Assembly: GCA_903929425.1 (NCBI GenBank)
Contig: CAIYUO010000021.1
Coordinates: 1-36,061, forward strand
DNA length: 36,061 bases
Source: an uncultured Bacteroidota bacterium
Lineage (GTDB): Bacteria > Bacteroidota > Bacteroidia > Chitinophagales > Chitinophagaceae
Direction of reading: 5' to 3'
Part shown: positions 15,442 to 24,045 of the stretch, piece by piece
How positions within the stretch are numbered: the first letter of the stretch is position 1
How the letters are laid out: each line of letters opens with the position of its first letter
The notes under the pieces: generated by a model
What the model was told of the DNA's origin: nothing
Database searches by the model: none
Seen by the model: the letters and a program-made list of their open reading frames with translations, nothing else
Program-made: the position numbers and the translations under genes

Positions 15442-16641
15442 TTATTCCCCAATCGCTTGATTGATACTTGCAATCATTTTTTCAATTGCTACAATTAATT
15501 CGTCAATAGTGATGCTAAGTGGAGGTGCGATTCTGATACGATCTTCTGCAAATAAAAACCAATCCGTTATAATTCCGTTTTCAATACAAGCTGCCGCAAT
15601 TTTTTTAGTTAATGCCGCGGATTCAAATTGTAATGACATCCATAAACCCATATGATTGCGATGCAAAATGGCAGTGTGATGTAAATGTGTAATTAAATAA
15701 TTTTCTTTTTCCTTCACCGCTTCAATCCAACCACTATGTTGCAGTATTTCAAGTGCTGCTTTGCCAGCTACACAAGCTACTGGATTGCCCCCAAAGGTAG
15801 TGATATGACCTAATACAGGATTATGTGATAATGTACCCATCATTCTTGTATCCGTAATAAACGCACCTAAAGGAAGTCCACCTCCAAGCGCTTTACCAAC
15901 TAATAAAACATCGGGTGTAATACCGTATTGTTCAAATGCAAACAAAGATCCCGTACGACCAAATCCAGATTGAATTTCATCCACTATTAATAAAATACAA
16001 AGTGATTCACATTTCTTTTTTAAGGCTAAAACCCAATCTTTATTGGCAGGCGTAATACCCGTTTCTGCTTGCACTAATTCCACTATTACGCATGCCACTG
16101 TATCATCAATTAATTCAATATCTTCAAAATGATTATACCTTAAATGCAAAATATCAGGAAGCAAAGGTCTAAATGCATTTTTAAAATATTCATCACCCAT
16201 TACACTTAATGCCCCTTGGGTACTGCCATGATATGCTCCCTCAAAAGCAACCATTTTTGTGCGACCTGTAACACGTTTCGCCAATTTCATCGCTCCTTCA
16301 GTGGCCTCAGCTCCACTATTGGTAAAATAAACCGATTGTAATGTTTCAGGTAAAAAGCTGGTTAGGTATTTAGCATATTGCACTTGTGGCGCTTGGACAA
16401 ATTCACCGTAAACAATCACATGCATGTATTTTTCAACCTGCTCCTGTATCGCTTTAATCACTGCTGGATGACTATGCCCAATATTACAAACACTAAAACC
16501 AGCGATCATATCTATAAATTCCTTTCCATCAACATCCTTTATGTAAACACCATGCGCCGATGCCACTTCTATTCCAATGGGTTTATCAGAGGTTTGTGCT
16601 AAGTGCTGAAAAAAAAGTTGTCTATTGTTTATTCTTGACAT
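15442..16641 (-). CDS. Class III PLP-dependent aminotransferase
   Basis: 399 aa, of the acetylornithine/ornithine/4-aminobutyrate aminotransferase fold. Seen: the substrate/phosphate region TNSGAEATEGAMKLAK, the PLP-contacting IVDEIQSGFGRTG, and the Schiff-base lysine in LLVGKALGGGLPLGA, followed by HITTFGGNPVACVAG. These make it an active-looking enzyme. The gene is alone: divergent from the gamma-carbonic-anhydrase-like gene (34 bases between start codons) and convergent with bshA, with no arginine or lysine pathway genes beside it. I therefore do not assign ArgD, RocD or LysN; ornithine- or acetylornithine-type activity is the likeliest guess. Confidence 0.85.
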   Translation of the reverse strand: MSRINNRQLFFQHLAQTSDKPIGIEVASAHGVYIKDVDGKEFIDMIAGFSVCNIGHSHPAVIKAIQEQVEKYMHVIVYGEFVQAPQVQYAKYLTSFLPETLQSVYFTNSGAEATEGAMKLAKRVTGRTKMVAFEGAYHGSTQGALSVMGDEYFKNAFRPLLPDILHLRYNHFEDIELIDDTVACVIVELVQAETGITPANKDWVLALKKKCESLCILLIVDEIQSGFGRTGSLFAFEQYGITPDVLLVGKALGGGLPLGAFITDTRMMGTLSHNPVLGHITTFGGNPVACVAGKAALEILQHSGWIEAVKEKENYLITHLHHTAILHRNHMGLWMSLQFESAALTKKIAAACIENGIITDWFLFAEDRIRIAPPLSITIDELIVAIEKMIASINQAIGE

Positions 16642-16675
16642 TAAAGGTAAATTGCATTACAAAAGTCGCATATTT

Positions 16676-17212
16676 ATGGCAACCATACTAACAGTTCAAG
16701 GAAAAGAGCCTCAATTTGGGGAAAATTGTTTTGTTGCACCCAATGCAACCATCGTTGGCGATGTCACAATGGGAAATGAATGCTCAGTTTGGTTTAATGC
16801 AGTTATTAGAGGAGATGTGCATTATATTAAAATGGGCAATAAAGTAAATGTACAGGACGGAGCCATTATTCACTGTACTTATTTAAAGCATCCCACAAAT
16901 ATTGGAAACAATGTTTCCATAGGACATAATGCCATGGTGCATGGTTGTACGATTCATGATAATGTACTCATTGGAATGGGAAGTATTGTAATGGATGCAT
17001 GCGTGGTACATTCCAATTCCATTATTGCAGCTGGTGCGGTGGTGTTGGAAGGAACCATTGTAGAAGCAGGAAGTATTTATGCAGGCGTGCCAGCAAAGAA
17101 AGTAAAAATGGTTAGCGAGGAATTAATAAATGGAGAGATTAATCGTATATCCAATAATTATGTGAAATATGCAAGTTGGTTTGAGCATGCGAATGAGGCC
17201 CCTAGTATTTAA
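16676..17212 (+). CDS. Gamma-carbonic-anhydrase-like hexapeptide-repeat protein
   Basis: 178 aa from ATG 16676; an upstream TTG at 16625 in the same frame overlaps the divergent aminotransferase and is not credible. The protein is a left-handed beta-helix built from hexapeptide repeats (residues about 15-140), forming a trimer in the family. The three zinc-site histidines of gamma carbonic anhydrases are present in AIIHC, SIGHN and MVHGC. The family also includes PaaY and CaiE thioesterase/transferase-like proteins, so carbonic anhydrase activity is probable but not certain. Its last 11 bases overlap the 3' end of the convergent rsgA gene. Confidence 0.85.
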   Translation: MATILTVQGKEPQFGENCFVAPNATIVGDVTMGNECSVWFNAVIRGDVHYIKMGNKVNVQDGAIIHCTYLKHPTNIGNNVSIGHNAMVHGCTIHDNVLIGMGSIVMDACVVHSNSIIAAGAVVLEGTIVEAGSIYAGVPAKKVKMVSEELINGEINRISNNYVKYASWFEHANEAPSI

Positions 17213-18125
17213 ATGTTTCAATGCCATGCCATAAATCAACGTAGCTAAAAAAACGGGCTTCGGTTATCAAACCCTTTTCTACTGCAGCTTTCACCGCACA
17301 TCCTGGCTCGTTTATGTGTTGACAATTATTAAACTGGCAGCCGCTCATTTTTTCGCGCATCTCAGGAAAATATTGCGCTAATACTTCTTTCTCCATATTC
17401 GCTAAGGCTAATTCACGCATACCAGGTGTATCAATTACTGAACCTCCAGTTGGCAAGTCATACATTTGAGCAAAGGTGGTTGTATGCATTCCCTTACCAC
17501 TCCAATCACTTACCTCTTGCGTATCAATCGCTAAGTCCGGGAATAAATAATTGATGAAAGAAGATTTTCCTACTCCACTATGCCCACTTACCAAAGTGGT
17601 TTTGTCTACCAATAAATTTTTGATTACATCCAGCCCCTTTTCTTTTTCAATGCTCATTAAAAAAACTGGGTATCCAATTTGCTCATACATTTCTTTCATC
17701 ATTTCATAAATAGCCATTTCCTTTTCACCATATATATCCGACTTATTAAAAACAATAATAGCGGGTATATGAAATGCTTCGCAAGAAATTAAAAAACGGT
17801 CAATAAATCCCTGCGAAGTTTTAGGTGATTTAAGCGTTGCTAGCAAAATAGACTGGTCTAAATTGGAAGCAATAATATGCTGTTGTCTTTTATTGTGTGG
17901 CGATTGTCTTGCTACATAATTGTCTCTGTCTAAAATATCCGAAATCATGATGGTAGGCTGATCCTGCTCAACCTCGCATGTTACCCAGTCCCCCACCGCA
18001 ATGGGGTTGGTGGAGGTACGATTGTCTAATTTTATCACCCCTTTTATGCGTGCTTGATAAAACATTCCCTCCTCCGTTTTGACAGAGTACCAACTACCTG
18101 TAGATTTATAAATCCTAGCTCTCAT
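17202..18125 (-). CDS. rsgA: Ribosome small-subunit-dependent GTPase RsgA
   Basis: Late-acting 30S ribosome maturation factor. 307 aa with the expected order: an N-terminal OB fold (about 1-70), then a circularly permuted GTPase in which G4 (FNKSD, near 126) comes before G1 (GHSGVGKSS, near 181) and G3 (DTPGM, near 231), then a C-terminal zinc segment with Cys and His ligands (CQFNNCQHINEPGC). The start is ATG 18125; TATCTTCG, one base off the -7 consensus, lies just upstream at 18129-18136 on the minus strand. It is divergent from ubiE with 40 bases between the start codons and converges on the gamma-carbonic-anhydrase-like gene. Confidence 0.96.
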   Translation of the reverse strand: MRARIYKSTGSWYSVKTEEGMFYQARIKGVIKLDNRTSTNPIAVGDWVTCEVEQDQPTIMISDILDRDNYVARQSPHNKRQQHIIASNLDQSILLATLKSPKTSQGFIDRFLISCEAFHIPAIIVFNKSDIYGEKEMAIYEMMKEMYEQIGYPVFLMSIEKEKGLDVIKNLLVDKTTLVSGHSGVGKSSFINYLFPDLAIDTQEVSDWSGKGMHTTTFAQMYDLPTGGSVIDTPGMRELALANMEKEVLAQYFPEMREKMSGCQFNNCQHINEPGCAVKAAVEKGLITEARFFSYVDLWHGIETFKY

Positions 18126-18153
18126 GTGATACGAAGATAACCCACAAAATCAA

Positions 18154-18161
18154 TATCTTTG
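18154..18161 (+). promoter_or_regulatory. -7 box for ubiE, implying a leaderless transcript
   Basis: TATCTTTG fits TAnnTTTG exactly and ends only 4 bases before the ubiE ATG at 18166. With the usual box-to-start distance, transcription would begin at or within a base or two of the start codon. Confidence 0.55.
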
Positions 18162-18165
18162 CAGT

Positions 18166-18909
18166 ATGAGCCAATTCGCACACGATAAAATTGTTCCCTA
18201 TTCCGGGAGTGAAGTAGGAAAAAAAGATCAGGTAGCTAGTATGTTTGATTCCATTGCAAAAAGGTACGATTTCTTAAACCGTTTTTTAAGTTTAGGGATT
18301 GACCAAGGTTGGAGGAAAAAAGCAATTGCAGCATTCGGAAATAAAAAACTTCATCATTTATTGGATATAGCAACAGGAACTGCCGACATGGCACTCATGG
18401 CCAATAAAAGCATTCATCCTGAAAAAATTACTGGAATGGATATTTCAGAAGGCATGATGCAATATGGTCGAATCAAAATTGAGCAACAGGGACTCACCAA
18501 TAAAATTGAATTAGTATTAGGAGATAGTACCGATATTCCATTTGAAGATGCTTTATTTGATGGGGCCATGGTGGCATTTGGGGTTCGTAATTTCGCTGAC
18601 TTGGAAAAAGGACTTCAAGAAATTTATAGGGTACTTAAGCCAGATAGTAAATTGGTAATTTTGGAATTTTCGCAGCCTACCAACAAGCTATTTAAGCCCA
18701 TTTATAGCCTTTATATGAATTGGATTACCCCCACGATAGGCAAAATCTTCTCTGGAAACAAGGAAGCTTATGCTTACTTGAATAAAAGTGTGATTGCTTT
18801 TCCCGAAGGAAGCGCCTTTTTGACTATTTTTGAGAAAGTAGGCTTTAAACAAGTGTCTCAACAAAAACTAAGTTCAGGAATATGCAGCATTTATTGCGGA
18901 AAAAAATAA
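18166..18909 (+). CDS. ubiE: Demethylmenaquinone C-methyltransferase (UbiE/MenG)
   Basis: SAM-dependent methyltransferase of 247 aa that makes menaquinone from demethylmenaquinone. Seen: VASMFDSIAKRYDFLNRFLSLG near the N-terminus, the SAM-binding LLDIATGTADMAL, and the family motif AFGVRNFADLEKGLQEIYRVLKP. In Bacteroidota, which rely on menaquinone, the role is MenG rather than ubiquinone synthesis. Its 3' end overlaps the start of porT by 28 bases, so the two are translationally tight; this ubiE-porT order also occurs in other Bacteroidota. An exact -7 box lies 4 bases before the ATG. Confidence 0.95.
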   Translation: MSQFAHDKIVPYSGSEVGKKDQVASMFDSIAKRYDFLNRFLSLGIDQGWRKKAIAAFGNKKLHHLLDIATGTADMALMANKSIHPEKITGMDISEGMMQYGRIKIEQQGLTNKIELVLGDSTDIPFEDALFDGAMVAFGVRNFADLEKGLQEIYRVLKPDSKLVILEFSQPTNKLFKPIYSLYMNWITPTIGKIFSGNKEAYAYLNKSVIAFPEGSAFLTIFEKVGFKQVSQQKLSSGICSIYCGKK

Positions 18910-19667
18910 TATTACTAATTGCATTGGTTGGATTTGCAACTACTGCTTTTTCGCAATTTGATGAGGTATTTCAACCTGATCATGATGACCTACCTTATTA
19001 CCTTGGTATGAGCCTAGGCATGACCAATAGTTATTTATCATTTACAAGAAGTTCAAATTTTTTATCACAACCTTACCCAGGAGGTGCTAATAAAATCAAC
19101 CCTATACAAACTACCTATATTAATTTGGGATTGACGGGTACTTTAAAATTAAGCAACCATTTTTTAATTCGAACGAACCCTACATTACTTATTTCTGGTA
19201 ACAGAAACGCTTTCAATTATACTATGCTTCCAACTAGTACTAATAAAGATACAAGTACAATAACATATTCAATTCCGTCTGTAATCGTTGATGTACCAAT
19301 TAGTATCAAAATGCAATCAGATAGATATAATGCTTTCAGGTTTGCTGATATCATGAGGCACTATTTATTAGCAGGTGTAAAATTTGGATTCGACTTAGGA
19401 GCTGAAAAAGCAGCTACTATTAATTCTACACAAAATAACACGGATAGACAATATTTAAATGTCATAAAAGGAACCGATATGGCATTAGAAGTTGGATTGG
19501 GCGTCAGTTTCTATTTGCGCTATGCCACGATTTCACCAGAGGTTAAATTTAGTTATGGTTTAAGGGATTTAAGAAAAATTAACGAACCCATTAAATATCC
19601 ACTTGTAACTAGTTTACAAAAAATCACCTCCAACTTTATTTATTTTACTGTACTTATTGAGAACTAA
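18882..19667 (+). CDS. porT: PorT-like outer-membrane beta-barrel protein (type IX secretion)
   Basis: 261 aa with a Sec signal peptide (KKIILLIALVGFATTAFSQ) and a body rich in alternating hydrophobic/aromatic strands ending FIYFTVLIEN, as expected of an outer-membrane barrel. PorT/SprT is a component needed for the type IX secretion system. The identification rests on length, fold type and especially the position overlapping the end of ubiE, an arrangement I recognise from other Bacteroidota; the sequence itself diverges quickly in this family. Only 4 bases separate its stop from the dihydroorotase ATG, so ubiE, porT and pyrC probably form one operon. A generic PorT-family barrel not involved in T9SS remains possible. 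Confidence 0.75.
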   Translation: MQHLLRKKIILLIALVGFATTAFSQFDEVFQPDHDDLPYYLGMSLGMTNSYLSFTRSSNFLSQPYPGGANKINPIQTTYINLGLTGTLKLSNHFLIRTNPTLLISGNRNAFNYTMLPTSTNKDTSTITYSIPSVIVDVPISIKMQSDRYNAFRFADIMRHYLLAGVKFGFDLGAEKAATINSTQNNTDRQYLNVIKGTDMALEVGLGVSFYLRYATISPEVKFSYGLRDLRKINEPIKYPLVTSLQKITSNFIYFTVLIEN

Positions 19668-19671
19668 TTAT

Positions 19672-21012
19672 ATGCAAGGATATTTAATCAAAAACACAAA
19701 AATTGTAAATGAGGGTACTTGTATAAATGCAGATATATTGATAAAAGATGGACGGATTGAAAAAATTGCACCAAGCATTAGTACAAATTTAAAGGTGCAG
19801 GAAATAAATGGTGAAGGACAATACTTACTTCCAGGCGCCATTGATGATCAAGTGCATTTTAGAGAACCGGGACTTACTCATAAGGCCAATATTTATACAG
19901 AATCAAAAGCAGCAGTAGCAGGTGGGGTAACAAGTTTCATGGAAATGCCAAACACCAACCCTCCTGCATTTACGCAGGAATTATTGGAAGCAAAATATAG
20001 TATTGGAGCGGAAACCTCCTTGGCAAATTATTCATTTTTCATGGGAACCTCTCAAGAAAATATAGAAGAGGTATTAAAGACCAATGCTAAAAAAAATGAA
20101 GTTTGCGGTATTAAAATTTTCATGGGCTCCTCCACTGGAAATTTATTAGTTGACAATCCAATCGTATTAGAAAACATTTTTAGCAAATCAGAATTATTGA
20201 TTGCCACCCATTGTGAAGAAGAAAGTATCATTAAAAAAAATAAAGCAGCATTGGAGGCTGTTAAAGCAATATTAGAACCCTCAGACCATCCCATTATTAG
20301 AAATGAAGAAGCCTGCTTTGAGTCATCATGGAAAGCTATTCAATTAGCACAAAAATTTGACACCCGACTTCATATTTTACATATTAGCACAGCGAAAGAA
20401 TTACAATTATTCTCTAACCTTCGTCCATTAAAAGACAAACGCATAACCTCGGAAGTTTGTGTACATCATTTACACTTTACTTCCGATGACTATGCAACAC
20501 TAGGAAATTTAATTAAGTGTAACCCTGCCATTAAAGCGCCTGAAAATAAAAAAGCATTATGGGAAGGACTATTAGATGATCGCCTGGACATTATCGCCAC
20601 CGATCATGCTCCACATACTTGGGATGAAAAGCAAGAGGCTTATGTTCATGCGCATGCAGGCTTGCCATTGGTTCAACATTCCTTAATGCTTATGCTGAAA
20701 TATGTTCATGAAGGGAAATTGAGTATGGAGAAAATGGTTGAAAAAATGAGTCACGCAGTTGCTACTTGTTTTCAAATAAAGGATCGTGGATTTATTCGTG
20801 AAGGATACTATGCTGACTTAGTATTGGTTGGTGAAAAACCATACACCGTTACAAAACAAAACATATTGTATAAATGTGGTTGGAGCCCATTAGAAGGTAC
20901 CACATTCCCATACCAAATAAATAGCACTTTTGTTAGCGGGCATTTAGCCTACCATTTAGGTGAATTCAATGAATCTAATAAAGGTGCACGTCTTCAATTT
21001 ATGCGAGACTAG
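19672..21012 (+). CDS. pyrC: Dihydroorotase
   Basis: 446 aa from ATG 19672; a TTG at 19657 in frame would overlap porT. Catalyses ring closure of carbamoyl aspartate to dihydroorotate in pyrimidine synthesis. It belongs to the amidohydrolase superfamily: the first metal motif reads DDQVHFREPG, where the usual His-x-His is Gln60-Val-His62. I recall this variant in other Bacteroidota dihydroorotases, so it is probably a lineage trait rather than a defect. GIKIFMGSSTGN carries the lysine expected to be carbamylated, CVHHLHF and ATDHAPH supply further ligands and the catalytic Asp. The gene is the third of the ubiE-porT-pyrC run and is followed after 22 bases by the MutS-like gene. Confidence 0.88.
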   Translation: MQGYLIKNTKIVNEGTCINADILIKDGRIEKIAPSISTNLKVQEINGEGQYLLPGAIDDQVHFREPGLTHKANIYTESKAAVAGGVTSFMEMPNTNPPAFTQELLEAKYSIGAETSLANYSFFMGTSQENIEEVLKTNAKKNEVCGIKIFMGSSTGNLLVDNPIVLENIFSKSELLIATHCEEESIIKKNKAALEAVKAILEPSDHPIIRNEEACFESSWKAIQLAQKFDTRLHILHISTAKELQLFSNLRPLKDKRITSEVCVHHLHFTSDDYATLGNLIKCNPAIKAPENKKALWEGLLDDRLDIIATDHAPHTWDEKQEAYVHAHAGLPLVQHSLMLMLKYVHEGKLSMEKMVEKMSHAVATCFQIKDRGFIREGYYADLVLVGEKPYTVTKQNILYKCGWSPLEGTTFPYQINSTFVSGHLAYHLGEFNESNKGARLQFMRD

Positions 21013-21034
21013 CATTTAATGCAAATTTTTTTCT

Positions 21035-22348
21035 ATGCAAGTTGATAAAATTACATTGCAAGATATTGGCTTGTTTGATAACGAGGAGCACACTGGATTA
21101 GCCAGCCATTTAAATTTTTGCAAATCAAACGGCGGCAAGGCTCAATTAGATATATACTTACATAACCCTTTAGGTTCCTTAAAAAACATAGCCGACAGAC
21201 AGCAAGCATTAACGATATTCATTAACCATATTGAATTTGTTGATGCAATGAAAATTACGAATGGAACCTGTCTTGTCATTGAGAAATTTTTTGAGACCAG
21301 CTTTAAATCAATACCCATTCAAATTAGTTTGCCAGGTGCCTATTGGTATTTATTTTGGAATAAAGCCGATTATTCCTTAATTAAATATTCAGTTGAACAT
21401 TTAGTTATTTTTGTTCAAAATTTAAAGGAGTGGGTAAAGCTATTTGAAAAAGAAAATGAAAATCCTGTCATTGAAAAATTGGTTCAACGAATAAAAAAAT
21501 TAATCGAACACAACGAACTTGACGGTTTGAATGATTATCACGGGATTACAAACCCACAAGAAATATTAAGCCTCGGTTACTTTTTTTTATACAAGTATAA
21601 GCATCAAACAAGAGAATTATTAGATCACTTTTATGAATTAGACGCATTATACAGTTTATCAAAAGCACATACTAATTATCAATTTACCTTCCCTCATTGG
21701 GTCAACGACACAAAGCCCTATTTGTCGGTAGAAAATGCTACACACCCTCTTGTCAACAATGCCATTGGAAATACATTAAGCTTATCTCCATTGCAAAATT
21801 TTTTATTCTTGACAGGCGCCAATATGGCTGGCAAAAGTACCTTTATAAAAACCATTGGCATAGTTGTTTATTTATCCCATATTGGAATGGGCGCGCCTGC
21901 AAAAAATATTTCACTAACGGTGATGGATGGACTTATCACCAATTTAAATGTTGCAGACAATATCGTAAAAGGAGAAAGTTATTTTTTTAATGAGGTACAA
22001 CGCATTAAAAATACGGTTCTAAAAATAAATGATGGTAAAAAAAACTGTGTACTTATTGATGAATTATTTAAGGGAACTAATATTTTAGACGCCATGAAAT
22101 GCAGCGTTAAAGTGATTGAAGGTTTACAAAAAATAAGCAGCAGTATTTTTATATTGTCCACTCATTTATACGAAATAAGCGATCAAATTGCTCAATATCA
22201 AAATATTCAATTTAGCTACTTCGAAACTGAAGTAATTGAAAAGAACCTCCATTTCAAATACCAATTAACAAAAGGGGTTAGTCAGGACAGAATTGGTTAT
22301 ATCATTTTAGAAAGAGAAGGCGTAGTAGATTTATTAGACAATATTTAG
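21035..22348 (+). CDS. MutS-like ATPase lacking the mismatch-recognition domains
   Basis: 437 aa. The C-terminal part is a MutS-type ABC ATPase: Walker A TGANMAGKST (residues 260-269), the signature segment VADNIVKGESYFFNEV (306-321), Walker B VLIDEL with D342/E343, and the STH switch histidine. Residues 1 to about 230 look like a helical lever/core domain. The N-terminal mismatch-binding and connector domains of MutS are absent, and there is no C-terminal Smr nuclease as in MutS2, so this is a short paralogue of unknown role, often called 'MutS-related protein'. It lies downstream of dihydroorotase in the same direction and 66 bases before yifB. A part in recombination or structure-specific DNA binding is plausible but unproven. 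Confidence 0.82.
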   Translation: MQVDKITLQDIGLFDNEEHTGLASHLNFCKSNGGKAQLDIYLHNPLGSLKNIADRQQALTIFINHIEFVDAMKITNGTCLVIEKFFETSFKSIPIQISLPGAYWYLFWNKADYSLIKYSVEHLVIFVQNLKEWVKLFEKENENPVIEKLVQRIKKLIEHNELDGLNDYHGITNPQEILSLGYFFLYKYKHQTRELLDHFYELDALYSLSKAHTNYQFTFPHWVNDTKPYLSVENATHPLVNNAIGNTLSLSPLQNFLFLTGANMAGKSTFIKTIGIVVYLSHIGMGAPAKNISLTVMDGLITNLNVADNIVKGESYFFNEVQRIKNTVLKINDGKKNCVLIDELFKGTNILDAMKCSVKVIEGLQKISSSIFILSTHLYEISDQIAQYQNIQFSYFETEVIEKNLHFKYQLTKGVSQDRIGYIILEREGVVDLLDNI

Positions 22349-22414
22349 CATTGTATTAAAGTATTATTACGCTATTTCATAGTTGTTATTATTACTATTT
22401 TTTGAGCAAAAGAA

Positions 22415-23959
22415 ATGCTTGTAAAATTAAAAGGTAGTGCCTTATTAGGTATTGAGGCTATTATTATCACCATTGAAATTAATGTTAGTATGGGTCAGGG
22501 CTACCACATAGTAGGCCTTCCAGATAACACCATTAAAGAAAGTTTAGATCGAACTGAAAGTGCCATAAAAGCTAATGGCTTTCATATGCCAAGGACCAAA
22601 ATATTGGTTAATTTATCCCCTGCTGACCTTAAAAAAACAGGTGCAGCTTTTGATTTGCCCATTGCCATTGGGCTGATTGCGGCCTCGGAACAACTTAACT
22701 CCATTATCCCCTTAGATAAAATATTAATCATGGGTGAACTTGGCCTAGATGGTTTATTATATCCCATTAAAGGCGCCATCGCAATGGCTATAAAAGCAAA
22801 GTCATTAGGACTTATAGGATTAATACTACCTACTGAAAATGTGCAGGAAGCATCCATTATTGAAGGTATTCCCATTTTCGGATTTAGTCAATTAACGGAG
22901 GTGGTCCAGTTTTTAAAAGCAGGAAGTTTAATGCACTTTAAAAATAAGCACCTTATAGTAAATATGCAACCACCCATACCAAACAATACTTTACCTAAAA
23001 TAGAAGATATAAAAGGGCAATATCATGCAAAACGAGCACTTGAAATAGCAAGCGCAGGTGGACATAATTTAATCATGATTGGTCCACCAGGTGCAGGAAA
23101 AACAATGCTTGCTAAAAGTATTGTTTCCATTTTACCAAAGCTGGATAAATTAGAAGCTATTGAAACAACTCAAATTTATAGTGTAACCAACAAAGGAACA
23201 CTTATGAATAAACTACTTTACAACCGTCCATTTAGACAGCCTCATCATACGATATCAGCAGTTGGAATGGTTGGCGGTGGAAGCTATCCTCAACCAGGTG
23301 AAATTTCACTAGCACATAACGGTGTATTGTTTTTAGATGAATTGCCTGAATTCAAAAGAAGTGTAATTGAAGTTTTGAGACAACCTATGGAAGAAGGTAA
23401 TGTTACAATTTCAAGGTCCAAAATGAACCTAAATTACCCATCCAATTTTATGCTTATTGCTTCCATGAATCCATGCCCTTGCGGGTATTTTAATCACCCT
23501 ACAAAACATTGCGTATGTAGCACCAACGCAATACAAAAATACATTCATAAAATATCCGGTCCCTTGCTTGACCGCATTGATTTACATGTTGAGGTAAGCC
23601 CCGTAAATTTTAGTGAGTTATCCTCAATACAAATCTTGGAAAAAAGTGATTCTATTCTTGAAAGGGTTATAAAAGCTAGGGAAATTCAATTAGCAAGATT
23701 TATAGCACATGATGGTGTATATGCAAATACCCAAATGAGTAGTAAAATGATTAAGGCATTTTGCCCCATTCATACAGATAGCCAAAATCTTATAAAGAAT
23801 GCCATGGAAAAACTGAATCTTTCAGCCCGTGCATATGATAGAATATTAAAAGTTAGTAGGACCATTGCGGACCTTGAAAATAGTATTAATATTGAATCAA
23901 CACATCTCGCAGAAGCTATTCAATACAGGAGTCTAGACCGTGAAGGTTGGGTTGAATAA
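22415..23959 (+). CDS. YifB/ComM family Mg-chelatase-like AAA+ ATPase
   Basis: 514 aa. The N-terminal third is the Lon-protease-like S5 fold seen in this family (LPDNTIKESLDRTESAIKAN, LSPADLKKTGAAFDLPIAIG). The AAA+ module follows, with Walker A GPPGAGKTML near residue 224, Walker B VLFLDELPEF, and a Cys-rich insert (NPCPCGYFNHPTKHCVC) that likely binds zinc. The C-terminal domain ends with SRAYDRILKVSRTIADLE-type helices. ComM acts as a hexameric branch-migration helicase during natural transformation; YifB elsewhere is less understood. Placement directly after a MutS-like ATPase hints at a shared part in recombination, which is inference. Confidence 0.92.
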   Translation: MLVKLKGSALLGIEAIIITIEINVSMGQGYHIVGLPDNTIKESLDRTESAIKANGFHMPRTKILVNLSPADLKKTGAAFDLPIAIGLIAASEQLNSIIPLDKILIMGELGLDGLLYPIKGAIAMAIKAKSLGLIGLILPTENVQEASIIEGIPIFGFSQLTEVVQFLKAGSLMHFKNKHLIVNMQPPIPNNTLPKIEDIKGQYHAKRALEIASAGGHNLIMIGPPGAGKTMLAKSIVSILPKLDKLEAIETTQIYSVTNKGTLMNKLLYNRPFRQPHHTISAVGMVGGGSYPQPGEISLAHNGVLFLDELPEFKRSVIEVLRQPMEEGNVTISRSKMNLNYPSNFMLIASMNPCPCGYFNHPTKHCVCSTNAIQKYIHKISGPLLDRIDLHVEVSPVNFSELSSIQILEKSDSILERVIKAREIQLARFIAHDGVYANTQMSSKMIKAFCPIHTDSQNLIKNAMEKLNLSARAYDRILKVSRTIADLENSINIESTHLAEAIQYRSLDREGWVE

Positions 23960-24045
23960 GGGTTGATATAAAACAACAAAATATTTTTATGATCATAAAT
24001 AAACTAACTTTAATGTATCATTGATTAAAATAAAAAAGTGCTAAA

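Noticed and set aside
21014..21031. GCAT-TTA-ATGC followed by seven T between dihydroorotase and the MutS-like gene
   Set aside because: The stem is only 4 pairs; it could be chance and would lie in what is probably a continuous operon.
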